The notes: generated by a model not told the origin, from the sequence alone. DNA of 64,000 nucleotides from Fen-1359 sp963710355 (GCA_963710355.1 CAVPZU010000001.1:248001-312000); one strand, 5' to 3'. Shown: positions 49,077-57,713, numbered from the stretch's first letter. Program-made: numbers and translations.

Positions 49077-50396
49077 ATGGAAAGACTTGATTTTACAATT
49101 GAAAAGTTAGGTGACAGAAAGGTCGCCTCGCCTGTGCCGCTTTCAAAACTCAAAGATGACAAAGAGGCCGACTTTGTTTCCGATGACCAGTATATTCTAT
49201 ACAACATTGAGGGCGGCGGCGGCCTGCCGGATGAGCCTCGAAGTAAAGAGCAGGTTCTCGAACTGGCAGGCCCACGGGGAAAAATCTATTTTGACCCCAC
49301 AAAGACGCACGCTGCGATTGTTACTTGCGGCGGCCTGTGTCCGGGTCTCAATGACGTTATCCGCTCAATCGTTATGTGTCTGTGGTACCGCTACGGCGTC
49401 CGCAGAATAAGCGGCATCCGATACGGCTATCGGGGTTTTCTGCCGGAATTTGGACTACACACGATGGAGCTTAATCCCACTGTTGTTTCAGAAATTCACA
49501 CCAGAGGCGGAACTATCCTCGGCTCATCCCGTGGTTACGGCGGCCGTTTTGTCGATATTGTCGATTCCCTTGAGCGAATGGGTGTTAATATCCTTTTTGG
49601 CATCGGCGGCGACGGCACACAGAAGGGAATGCTTGCTATCGCAGGGGAAGCAAAAAAACGCAGTCTCAAAATCGCCGTCGTAGGAATCCCGAAAACGATT
49701 GATAACGATTTGAGCTTCATACAGAAATCGTTCGGCTTTGAAACCGCAGTCTCAAAGGCCGTCGATGCCGTCTCGACCGCACACGTCGAGGCCTTCTGTG
49801 CAATCAACGGCATCGGTATTGTTAAGGTTATGGGTCGACAATCCGGCTTTATTGCCGCTCATACCGCGCTGGCGATTAATGATGTAAATTTCGTTCTTGT
49901 CCCTGAGGTTTCTTTTGACCTCGATGGCTCCAACGGCCTGCTTGCGCATCTCGAAAAAAGGATTCTGAACCGCCACCATGCTGTTATCCTCACTGCAGAG
50001 GGTGCAGGTCAGGACTTGATTGGCGATACCGGCACCGTCGATGCCTCGGGCAACAAGGTATTCGGCGATATCGGTATTTTCTTAAGAGACAAAATCGCCG
50101 GGCATTTCAAAAACAAAAATATCGAGGTCAACATTCGATACATAGACCCCAGCTATATCATTCGCGGTACCCCTGCCAATGCCAATGACGCAATTTATTG
50201 TCAGAGGCTCGGCTCCAATGCCGTCCATGCCGCTATGGCAGGCAAAACCAGCCTCTTGATTAGCCTCATTCACAATCACTTCGTCCATTTGCCGATTCAA
50301 ATGGCCGTCTCGCAGAAAAACGTTATTAACCCTGAAGACCCTCTCTGGCGAGACGTCATCGACGCCACAGGCCAGCCTATCCTTATGAAAAACTAA
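49077..50396 (+). CDS. pfkA: 6-phosphofructokinase, ATP-type of the plant-like clade
   Basis: About 439 residues from ATG 49077 (MERLDFTIEKLGD). Long N-terminal extension, then AAIVTCGGLCPGLNDVIRSIV, GIRYGYRGF, LFGIGGDGTQKGML, VVGIPKTIDNDLSFI and VKVMGRQSGFIAAHTALA. Position 104 is Gly (GGDG) and 124 is Lys (PKTIDND). This pairing is typical of the long 'group III' enzymes found in plants and some bacteria, which use ATP. Compare the PPi-type paralog 2.8 kb upstream. Confidence 0.88.
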   Translation: MERLDFTIEKLGDRKVASPVPLSKLKDDKEADFVSDDQYILYNIEGGGGLPDEPRSKEQVLELAGPRGKIYFDPTKTHAAIVTCGGLCPGLNDVIRSIVMCLWYRYGVRRISGIRYGYRGFLPEFGLHTMELNPTVVSEIHTRGGTILGSSRGYGGRFVDIVDSLERMGVNILFGIGGDGTQKGMLAIAGEAKKRSLKIAVVGIPKTIDNDLSFIQKSFGFETAVSKAVDAVSTAHVEAFCAINGIGIVKVMGRQSGFIAAHTALAINDVNFVLVPEVSFDLDGSNGLLAHLEKRILNRHHAVILTAEGAGQDLIGDTGTVDASGNKVFGDIGIFLRDKIAGHFKNKNIEVNIRYIDPSYIIRGTPANANDAIYCQRLGSNAVHAAMAGKTSLLISLIHNHFVHLPIQMAVSQKNVINPEDPLWRDVIDATGQPILMKN

Positions 50397-50534
50397 CTCT
50401 CTTATTATTCTCTTGAATTTTGATGAAGCTTTGGACAGGTTAGGGGTCAATCGGCCCGCCAAGGTAATGGAAAAATCCTAATACTCCTTCGAACTAATAC
50501 CAGTTTGCGGCCATGAAAATTTATTAAAATATAT

Positions 50535-50563
50535 TTGACAAGGGAGAAAAATATTTGTAAAAT
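50535..50563 (+). promoter_or_regulatory. Near-consensus sigma-70 promoter of the 86-residue secreted protein
   Basis: TTGACA (50535-50540), 17-nt spacer, TAAAAT (50558-50563), about 45 nt before the ATG. It is the best promoter match I saw in the window. Confidence 0.75.
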
Positions 50564-50607
50564 ACAGAGCTTTATTATTAACTAAATTTTTTTAAGGAGT
50601 TATTAAA

Positions 50608-50868
50608 ATGAAGTCGAGGTTTGGATTTGTTTTGGCATTGATTGTGGTCGCAGCAGTGGTGGGCTTTGCTGTTCTTTCGAGTAATTCGGCAGCATCGGCC
50701 CAGAGCAGCAGCCAGCAGAGCATTTCGGCTGTTTGCCTTTCTGGTCAGCCTGCCGTTCAGGTGGCAGCAGGTAAGGGTGTCCACTCGAAGGGAGACCCAA
50801 ATGAAGGCAAGAAAAAATGCGACCCGAACGAAGGCAAGAAGTGTGACCCCAATAAACCCAAAAAATAA
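50608..50868 (+). CDS. Small secreted Lys/Cys repeat protein
   Basis: 86 residues; RBS AAGGAG eight bases before ATG. The N-terminal hydrophobic segment (FGFVLALIVVAAVVGFAVL) is followed by a Ser/Gln-rich stretch and a cleavage-like ASA. The tail has three copies of a DPNxGKK(C) unit (GDPNEGKKKCDPNEGKKCDPNKPKK), giving a very basic Cys-containing end. No family recognised. It has its own strong promoter and terminator, so it forms a monocistronic and probably well-expressed unit. Confidence 0.75.
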   Translation: MKSRFGFVLALIVVAAVVGFAVLSSNSAASAQSSSQQSISAVCLSGQPAVQVAAGKGVHSKGDPNEGKKKCDPNEGKKCDPNKPKK

Positions 50869-50894
50869 AGCTTAAAAAACTTTGGATATCGGGG

Positions 50895-50927
50895 AAAGAG
50901 CTGTGTTCTATGCACAGCTCTTTTTTT
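50895..50927 (+). terminator. Intrinsic terminator of the small secreted protein
   Basis: AAAGAGCTGTG, loop TTCTATG, CACAGCTCTTT then TTTT; 11 perfect pairs, 27 nt after the stop. Confidence 0.92.
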
Positions 50928-51122
50928 ATTTATGCAATCTTTTCTCTGCGGCCTTCGCCCTTCGTAGCCTTTGGCGAAGAAGGGTTCGTCTTCTGCCTAT
51001 ACGCTATACGCTGCACGCTCTATAGGCTCTGCGGGGAATAAATCTGTGTTTATCAGTCCACCATTCGCCTCGGGCGGAGCGGATAAATTCCATCTTGGCT
51101 GATTTTCTCTGTGGTAGATATG

Positions 51123-52046
51123 TTAATCGAAAAGTGCTTCTGCAAAACTGTTCGGGTCGAATTCGGCTATTGCATCGGGTTTTTCGCCGAGGCCGACAAA
51201 TTTTACGGGGATGTTTAGCTGGTCTTTGATTGCGATGACAATTCCGCCTCTGGCAGTGCCGTCCAGCTTTGCTAAAAAGATTCCTGTAACATTTATCGCC
51301 TCTGTAAAAAGCCTTGCCTGTGAAATGGCATTCTGTCCTGTCGTGGCATCGAGGACAAGCAGAACTTCGTGAGGAGCACCCGCAATTTTTCTTGCCGCTA
51401 CATCCCGGATTTTTGTTAGCTGCCTCATCAGGTCCTTTTGTGTATGAAGCCTGCCGGCCGTATCGAGAATTAGAAAATCCGCACCACGTGAAACCGCCGC
51501 CTCGCACGCATCGAACGCCACCGCCGCAGGGTCAGAACCCGTCTTGTGCTTTACAATCTGCGCTCCCGTTCGCTCTGCCCATATTGACAGCTGCTCGACC
51601 GCCGCCGCACGGTATGTGTCGCATGCTGCAACGATTACCTTTTTATTGTTCTGACTTAAAATGTAAGCCAGCTTTGCAATGCTTGTGGTCTTGCCCGTTC
51701 CGTTCACCCCTGCAACGAGGATTACCGTCGGCCCAGCCTGTGCAGTTTTGAGTTGCCTGTCCTGCATCGGCCAATACCCTTTGATTCGTTCTTTCAAAAA
51801 CGGAATGATATCATCGGTCTTTGCAATCTGCTTTTCTTTATAAGCCTGTCTCAAGTCCGAAATAATCCTCTCTGTCGCCTCCACGCCGATATCATCGCTA
51901 ACAAGCGTCTCTTCGAGCTTGTTTATCAATTCATCATCGATATCCCTGCCTATGCTTAATACCGCTGCCAGCGAGCTGCTGATTTTCTCCCGGGTTTTGC
52001 CTATCCGCTCCTTTATGTAATTTGCCGTCTTTGAAAAGAAACCCAT
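51123..52046 (-). CDS. ftsY: Signal recognition particle receptor FtsY
   Basis: 307 residues: N domain (SLAAVLSIGRDIDDELINKLEETLVSDDIG) and G domain with VAGVNGTGKTTSIAKLA (G1), DTYRAAAVEQL, DTAGRLHTQ (G3), KLDGTARGG (G4 region) and GLGEKPDAIAEFDP at the C-terminus. The acidic A domain of E. coli FtsY is missing, as is common outside Gammaproteobacteria; an amphipathic N-terminal helix (MGFFSKTANYIKERIG) probably binds the membrane. It is divergent from dnaA. Confidence 0.95.
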   Translation of the reverse strand: MGFFSKTANYIKERIGKTREKISSSLAAVLSIGRDIDDELINKLEETLVSDDIGVEATERIISDLRQAYKEKQIAKTDDIIPFLKERIKGYWPMQDRQLKTAQAGPTVILVAGVNGTGKTTSIAKLAYILSQNNKKVIVAACDTYRAAAVEQLSIWAERTGAQIVKHKTGSDPAAVAFDACEAAVSRGADFLILDTAGRLHTQKDLMRQLTKIRDVAARKIAGAPHEVLLVLDATTGQNAISQARLFTEAINVTGIFLAKLDGTARGGIVIAIKDQLNIPVKFVGLGEKPDAIAEFDPNSFAEALFD

Positions 52047-52316
52047 AGCCTTTTCCTGTTAAATTAAATTTCCAAAATACTCTTTATAGTTTAACAGGCC
52101 TGAAATTTCAACCAGTTTTACCGATTTTATATTTCTGCCCTGTTGTATTTGAACACCTCCTTCAGCCGGCACTTTAAGTCGGCGGGCGGTTTTCTTTTGA
52201 CAAATTCCGCATACACAGTTAAACTTCTATTGTTTGTTCTTTCCTTAAATGTTTTTCAATCTTGATTTCGCGTCAAAGATTGATTTTTAATCTTCGGCTT
52301 TCAGCCTGAAGTTGTT
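52047..52316. other. ftsY-dnaA divergent spacer
   Basis: 270 bp. I searched by eye for TTATCCACA-type DnaA boxes and AT-rich repeats and found none that convince. A short CCGGC / GTCGG pairing lies around 52173-52190. Confidence 0.4.
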
Positions 52317-53645
52317 GTGGATGGAAAACAATTGGCTGCTAAAGGGATTGAGGAAATTTTTAGCCAGATTATTGAACGCGTCAAGGTCATCGACCCCGTT
52401 AACACCCGCAAATGGTTCGACGACCTGACCGTTGCTCATTTCGATACCGGCCTGCTCAATATCGGCTGCCCGGACGACGCTACGGTCGAATTCCTTCGCG
52501 ACAACTGCAAGGCTGCTTTTACCCGCGCCGCCCAGCAGATAACAGGCCATCTGGTTACTGTCGATTTCTGCCTCCATACCGGCTTAAAATCTCCGCATCA
52601 TCAGTGTTTGGACGGCGAACTGAAACTGCATCCCGATTACACCTTCGCCAATTTTGTCGTCGGCCCCTGCAATCGCCTCGCACACGCCAGTTGCGTTGCC
52701 GTCAGCCGTTCGCCTGGCACAACATACAATCCGCTGTTTCTTTACGGCAGCTCGGGCCTCGGCAAAACACACCTGCTCCACGCCGTCTGCAGTGAAACAA
52801 AACAACACTACTCCAAAATGTTCATTCAGCTCCTTAGTTGCGAGGAATTCGTCAACAGATTCATCTCCGCAATCGAGCAGGGCAATCTTGCAGGCTTCCA
52901 GAAGCAGTTCCGTTCGGTTGATATGCTGGTTATTGATGATGTCCAGTTCCTTCGCGAACGCGAGCAGAGCCAGGAGGAATTCTTCCACACCTTCAACAGC
53001 CTTTATCAGAGCGGCAGGCAAATCATATTGAGCGCCGACTGCGCTCCATCCGAAATCCCTTCGCTCGAAGACCGTCTTATCAGCCGTTTCACCTGGGGCC
53101 TTGTCACCAGGATTGACCAGCCCAGCCACGATACAAAAGTCGCTATCGTTCAGAAAAAAGCCCATCTTCGCGGCATCGAGATTTCCGAGCAGGTCGCTGA
53201 CTACATCGCCCGAAAGGCCCATTCGAACATTCGCCAGCTCGAAGGGGCGCTAACGACCATTTACGCCCTCGCAACGACCACCGGCCAGCCCATAACAATC
53301 GAACTTGCCAAAAATGCCCTCGAAGGAGAGCCTGAATCCGCAAAGCATATCAGCATTACCGACATTATCGAGGCTGTCACTAATTATTACGGCGTCAGAC
53401 TCACTGATTTGCAGAGCAAAAAACGCAGCCAGTCGATCACGCTTCCTCGGCAGGTCTGTATGTATTTAGCGAGGAACCTGACCCGCCACAGCCTCGAGGA
53501 GATTGGCGGCCATCTCGGCGGAAGAGACCACACCACCGTTATACACTCCTTCGAAAAAATCGACAGAATGAAAAAGAAGGATGCCAAATTCAAATCGCTT
53601 TTATCAACCCTCGAGAAACAAATCACCCAGCCGACAAAAAAATAA
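52317..53645 (+). CDS. dnaA: Chromosomal replication initiator DnaA
   Basis: 442 residues; GTG start. Domain I is present (WFDDLTVAHFDTGLLNIGCPDDATVEFL), domain II is very short, and the AAA+ domain begins with the conserved YTFANFVVGPCNRLAHA. Walker A is GSSGLGKTH (residues 144-152; most DnaAs have GGVGLGKTH), Walker B is LVIDDVQFL and sensor regions include SADCAPSEIPSLEDRLISRFTWGL. Domain IV holds the DnaA-box-binding signature (LARNLTRHSLEEIGGHLGGRDHTTVIHS). Length and all domains favour true DnaA over Hda. No dnaN or gyrB neighbours, so the origin need not be here. Confidence 0.92.
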   Translation: MDGKQLAAKGIEEIFSQIIERVKVIDPVNTRKWFDDLTVAHFDTGLLNIGCPDDATVEFLRDNCKAAFTRAAQQITGHLVTVDFCLHTGLKSPHHQCLDGELKLHPDYTFANFVVGPCNRLAHASCVAVSRSPGTTYNPLFLYGSSGLGKTHLLHAVCSETKQHYSKMFIQLLSCEEFVNRFISAIEQGNLAGFQKQFRSVDMLVIDDVQFLREREQSQEEFFHTFNSLYQSGRQIILSADCAPSEIPSLEDRLISRFTWGLVTRIDQPSHDTKVAIVQKKAHLRGIEISEQVADYIARKAHSNIRQLEGALTTIYALATTTGQPITIELAKNALEGEPESAKHISITDIIEAVTNYYGVRLTDLQSKKRSQSITLPRQVCMYLARNLTRHSLEEIGGHLGGRDHTTVIHSFEKIDRMKKKDAKFKSLLSTLEKQITQPTKK

Positions 53646-53650
53646 CTTTG

Positions 53651-53754
53651 CCACGGATAGTTTGACCCCTTCGACACTTCGACAAGACTCAGTGCAGGCA
53701 AGCTCAGGACAGGCAGGCTCACTATGACGAGCAAAAGTCGAGCCATTACGCGGA
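53651..53754. repeat. 104-bp direct repeat D, copy 1
   Basis: Runs from CCACGGATAGTTTGACCCC through CTCAGGACAGGCAGGCTC to GTCGAGCCATTACGCGGA. It is nearly identical to copy 2, offset by 292 bp; it contains TTCGACA / TCGACAAG internal repeats. Confidence 0.9.
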
Positions 53755-53803
53755 GAACGTGAAGAAAAATTAAAGATTAAAAATCAAAATGTAAAATTAT
53801 GGA

Positions 53804-53862
53804 GTCCGCCGCACGCCCTCACGCTTTGCTTCGCAAAGCGAAACAGTGGGGTGCAGGCGGAC
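53804..53862. repeat. Nested palindrome: TTTGCTTCGCAAAGCGAAA block inside TCCGCC...GGCGGA
   Basis: The outer arms TCCGCC and GGCGGA are those of the 15-bp palindromic family. The interior is the palindrome also seen at about 10200-10240 with the same flanks (CACGCTTTGC...GGGTG). Confidence 0.7.
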
Positions 53863-53942
53863 GACTTCCTCAATTTTGATATTTGATATTTGATTTTTGA
53901 ATTTATATTAAATCCGTGAAATCCGCGGTTAAAAAAAAGAAA

Positions 53943-54046
53943 CCACTGATAGTTCGACCCCTTCGACACTTCGACAAGACTCAGTGCAGGCAAGCTCAGG
54001 ACAGGCAGGCTCACTATGGCGAGCAAAAGTCGAGCCATTACGCGGA
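53943..54046. repeat. 104-bp direct repeat D, copy 2
   Basis: Differs from copy 1 at a few positions (ACTGATAGTTCGACC versus ACGGATAGTTTGACC; ATGGCGAGC versus ATGACGAGC). Confidence 0.9.
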
Positions 54047-54404
54047 TTGACACGGATTTTTTTATAACTAAAAACTAACAACTAAAAACTAACGACTAAT
54101 TCAGACACAGATTAACACGGTTTTTTACCACAAGGCACGAAAAGAGTTTTGAGTTCTAAGTTCTTAGTTTTGAGTTGAAGAAAAAAGACAAATAATTCGG
54201 CCACAGAGGACGCAGAGAACACAGAGATGTTTTTTTAGACGCGGATTAACAATGGTTGACTCTGCTCATAAAAAGATTTTTTACCACGAAGCGGCTGTGT
54301 TGGAATTCAAGGATTTTTTGATAATTTTTCGAGAGACCATAAAATTTGATTTGAACGCCTTTTCAAGCGTTGAATAGTCGAGGGACTTATGAAACGCTGA
54401 CTAA

Positions 54405-55352
54405 TTAGAATCTTTTTGTCGGTATGTGGCAGTATGGCTGTCTGCCGTTTTTGCCGTAATGGTCCTGGTGATAATCTTCGGCTTTCCAGAAGGGGCCGGC
54501 CTTCTCGACTGTAGTGGCTACATCAAAGCCTTTTTTCCGCAGTTGCTCTATAAGCCGCTTGGCGGTTTCCTTTTGCTCATCATCAACATAAAAAACCGCA
54601 GAGCGGTACTGGCTGCCAATATCGGGGCCTTGGCGCTTCCGCTGTGTCGGGTCGTGAATCTCAAAGAAAAGTTTTGCGAGAGTCTCATAGCTTACCTTAT
54701 TGGGGTCGTACTCGACCTCGACGGTTTCGGCGTGGCCGGTTTTGCCGGTGCAGACCTGCTCGTAGGTTGGTTTTTTTGTCCAGCCGCCCATAAAGCCTGA
54801 GTTGACTGTGATTACGCCTTTTTCCTTCCTGAACCAGTAGTCAACGCCCCAGAAGCAGCCGCCCGCAAAATACGCTTTTTTAATCTGCGGCTCTTTCTTG
54901 TCGGCCTGAGCTTTGGCAGCAGGCACAAAGACGAGCGATATTGAATTTACACAATGCCGTGTATTCTTGGGGGTCAAACCTTCACCGAGAAATACGTGTC
55001 CAAGATGTGCGCCGCAGTTCGCACAGACAATTTCCGTCCGAATGCCGTCAGCATCGGGTATGCGAAGAACAGCTCCTTTTATTTCATCGTCAAAGGAAGG
55101 CCAGCCGCAATGGCTATCGAATTTGTCGCTGCTGCGATAAAGCTGTGCGCCGCATCTCTTGCAGACATAGGTGCCGGCCTCTTTGTTGTTGAGATATTTT
55201 CCTGTAAAAGGCGGCTCAGTACCTTTATGGACGATTACCCGTTCTTCATCGGGCGTTAATTTATTATAGATAGTCTTTTTATTCTCTTGTTGCATCATAA
55301 GTGCAACTCCTGCAAGCGCCAAAACTGCGATTCCAGCATAAAAAGCCTTCAT
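54405..55352 (-). CDS. msrBA: Exported MsrB-MsrA fusion methionine sulfoxide reductase
   Basis: 315 residues. The N-terminal hydrophobic anchor (FYAGIAVLALAGVALMM) is followed by the MsrB domain at about residues 28-150: zinc pairs CKRCG and CANCG, HCGWPSF, and the catalytic Cys in TRHCVNSISLVF. The MsrA domain is at about 160-310: GGCFWGVDYWF (catalytic Cys), GFMGGWTKKPTYEQVCTGKTGHAE, QYRSAVFYVDDEQ and EDYHQDHY. The order B then A is the reverse of the more familiar A-B fusions. It repairs R- and S-methionine sulfoxides in envelope proteins; export is inferred from the anchor. Confidence 0.93.
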   Translation of the reverse strand: MKAFYAGIAVLALAGVALMMQQENKKTIYNKLTPDEERVIVHKGTEPPFTGKYLNNKEAGTYVCKRCGAQLYRSSDKFDSHCGWPSFDDEIKGAVLRIPDADGIRTEIVCANCGAHLGHVFLGEGLTPKNTRHCVNSISLVFVPAAKAQADKKEPQIKKAYFAGGCFWGVDYWFRKEKGVITVNSGFMGGWTKKPTYEQVCTGKTGHAETVEVEYDPNKVSYETLAKLFFEIHDPTQRKRQGPDIGSQYRSAVFYVDDEQKETAKRLIEQLRKKGFDVATTVEKAGPFWKAEDYHQDHYGKNGRQPYCHIPTKRF

Positions 55353-55486
55353 TTTTCAATCTCCTGATAATATATTCTCTATAGTTTTTACGCTGCAATC
55401 CTGCTATTGGTTCAATTTGGAAGGATTCAAGATATGCGCAATTTATAATATGGGATACGAAATACGAATCACGAATGACTAATGCA

Positions 55487-56194
55487 TCACGGCACAGGCA
55501 GGTCGAGTTCGGCGAGGACTTTTTTCATATCCTCCCAGACCTTCTGGCGGGATTCAACCGTGTAATTACGCAATAAATACGCGGGATGAAAGGTGGCCAG
55601 CAGCTTTATCGACGGTTTGCCTAATCCGGGATAATAATCGAAAAAATGTCCCCGCAACTGACCAATCGCCTTTGTCGTCTCCAAAAGTGTCTGCGCTGCG
55701 TAAGCACCCAGTGCAACAATAATATCCGGCTTAATAATCTCGATTTGCCTTTGCAGAAAGGGCAGGCAGTTAATTATCTCTTCGGCCTTCGGCGTCCGGT
55801 TTTCGGGCGGGCGGCACTTTAAGATATTGCCAATATAAACATCTTCTCTTTTTAAACCCATCGCTGCAATTATTTTGTCTAACAATTGGCCGGCACGACC
55901 GACGAAGGGTCGACCCTGGGCGTCCTCGTCGGCGCCCGGCGCCTCGCCGATAAAGAAAATTCTTGCGCCGGCATTTCCCTCGCCCGGCACGGCGTTTGTG
56001 CGGGTTGAGCCGATTTCGCATTTGCGGCATTGTTTTACCTCATTTGCGATTTCCTCAAGCTCTTTTTGAGCCGTTTCTGAACTGCCGTTATTCCTTGCCG
56101 GCTTTGCGGCGGTTTCTTTGCTGCGGATGCAGGAGCCGCCGCTGAAGAAATTTTCCATCTCGATATGTTGTTCAACAGCCCTTTTGATATTCAT
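55487..56194 (-). CDS. Family 4 uracil-DNA glycosylase (Fe-S type)
   Basis: 235 residues. After a variable N-terminus of about 45 residues come the family-4 motifs: CRKCEIGSTRTNAVPGEG (two cluster cysteines), IFFIGEAPGADEDAQGRPFVGRAG (motif A), IGNILKCRPPENRTP (third Cys), a later Cys in INCLPFL and LATFHPAYLLRN (motif B). Four cysteines bind 4Fe-4S in this family. It removes uracil from DNA. It lies 175 bp downstream of the gdhA terminator on the same strand. Confidence 0.92.
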   Translation of the reverse strand: MNIKRAVEQHIEMENFFSGGSCIRSKETAAKPARNNGSSETAQKELEEIANEVKQCRKCEIGSTRTNAVPGEGNAGARIFFIGEAPGADEDAQGRPFVGRAGQLLDKIIAAMGLKREDVYIGNILKCRPPENRTPKAEEIINCLPFLQRQIEIIKPDIIVALGAYAAQTLLETTKAIGQLRGHFFDYYPGLGKPSIKLLATFHPAYLLRNYTVESRQKVWEDMKKVLAELDLPVP

Positions 56195-56318
56195 AAAATA
56201 ACTGCGTCCTTATGTTTATACATCCTCGAATTTTTGAGCGATTCCGGTTGTGAGCAAGTCCGCCGAAGGCGGATTGACAGTTATGAATTTTAGCGATTTA
56301 TTTAATTTTGGGCAATAA

Positions 56319-56348
56319 AAAAGGGCGCTTTTAATAAGGCGCCCTTTT
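56319..56348 (-). terminator. Intrinsic terminator of gdhA
   Basis: Minus strand AAAAGGGCGC, 10-nt loop, GCGCCCTTTT plus further Ts; ten perfect pairs, 22 nt past the stop. Confidence 0.92.
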
Positions 56349-56369
56349 GAATTACCGGTTGCGGATTTT

Positions 56370-57713
56370 TTACACAAGGCCCTGGGCCATCATAGCGTTT
56401 GCGACCTTGACAAAGCCGGCAATGTTTGCACCGGCGACGAAATTGCCGGGCTTGCCGTATTCTTCAGAGGCGGCCTTGCTGTTCTCGTAAATGGTTATCA
56501 TAATATTCTTCAATGCCGAGTCGGCCTGTTCAAATGTCCACGCCACGCGCTGATTGTTTTGTGCCATTTCAAGGCCGGATACCGCCACACCGCCGGCGTT
56601 GGCAGCCTTGCCCGGCAGGAATATTACCTTGTTGTTGATGAATACCTCTGCGGCTTCCGGCGTGCAGGGCATATTTGCACCCTCAGCAACGGCGATACAG
56701 CCGTTCTTTTTCAGCTTCTTTGCCGCCTCGTCGTTGACTTCGTTTTGTGTTGCGCAGGGCAGGGCAATATCGCATTTGATGTCCCAGATGCCGCCGCAGC
56801 CCTCGGTGTATTTGGCTTCTTGTGAATCTTTGCATATTCCTGTATGCGTTTTCTCTCTACTTCTTTTAGCTGCTTTATAGTATCAAGGTTTATGCCCTTA
56901 CTGTCGTAAATAAAGCCGTTTGAATCGCTCATAGCCACGACTTTTCCGCCGAGCTGATGAATCTTTTCGACGCCGTAGATAGCCACGTTGCCCGAGCCGG
57001 AAACAATAACTGTTGCGCCGTCGATTTTCTTTTTGACGTTTTTGAGGGCCTCTTCGACGATATAGACAAGCCCATAGCCGGTAGCCTCTTTTCTTACTAA
57101 TGAGCCGCCCCAGTCGAGACCTTTGCCTGTCAGGATGCCTGTGAATTCGTTTCGTATCCTCTTGTACTGGCCGAACATATAACCAATCTCACGACCGCCG
57201 ACGCCGATATCGCCTGCCGGAACGTCAGTATTCGGACCTATGTGCCGCGACAGTTCTGTTATAAAGCTTTGGCAGAATCTCATAACCTCGTTATCGCTCT
57301 TTCCCTTTGGGTCGAAATCGGAACCGCCTTTGCCGCCTCCCATCATCAGTCCGGTGAGCGAGTTTTTTAAAATCTGCCTCAAATCCAAGGAACTTGATAA
57401 TACTTATACTAACGGTTGGATGGAAACGAAGGCCGCCTTTGTATGGGCCGAGGGCGCTGTTGAATTCAATCCTGAAACCTCGGTTCACGCAGCAGTTGCC
57501 CTTGTCATCATGCCAGGGAACGCGAAAGATTATCTGCCTTTCCGGTTCAACGAGGCGTTCGAGAATATTTGCCTCGACGTATTCGGGGTGCCTTTTCAGA
57601 ACCGGCTCGAGCGAATCGAGCACCTCCTTTACTGCCTGGTGAAACTCGACCTCTCCGGGGTTTCTCTGAAGTACCAGTTGATAAACAGACGTAATTTCAT
57701 TACTGATTGACAT
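56370..57713 (-). CDS. gdhA: NADP-type glutamate dehydrogenase, two frameshifts
   Basis: About 447 residues after repair; RBS GGAG before ATG 57713. Pieces: 57713 to about 57377; about 57388-56820; about 56850-56370. An extra base at 57377/57378 (junction GFEQILKNSLTGL) and a missing base at about 56818 (junction HKEAKYTEGCGGIWD) restore the hexameric bacterial GDH. Motifs: GPYKGGLRFHP, GLMMGGGKGGSDFDPKGKSD (catalytic Lys region), PAGDIGVGGREIGYMFGQYKR, the Rossmann VSGSGNVAIYGVEK and AEGANMPCTPEA. It interconverts 2-oxoglutarate + NH3 and glutamate. It is divergent from a LysR regulator. Confidence 0.92.

Larger units (their letters stand above)
53646..54404. repeat. Densest repeat cluster of the window
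   Basis: 759 bp without a gene. It contains two 104-bp direct repeats (53651-53754 and 53943-54046), a nested palindrome (53804-53862), AACTAACAACTAA/AACTAACGACTAA phrases (about 54065-54100), CACGGATT phrases (54050, 54110) and a CACAGAG block (about 54201-54225). Confidence 0.8.

Noticed and set aside
52047..54404. oriC around dnaA
   Set aside because: No cluster of DnaA boxes or AT-rich 13-mers seen; the downstream spacer is filled with dispersed repeats of another kind.
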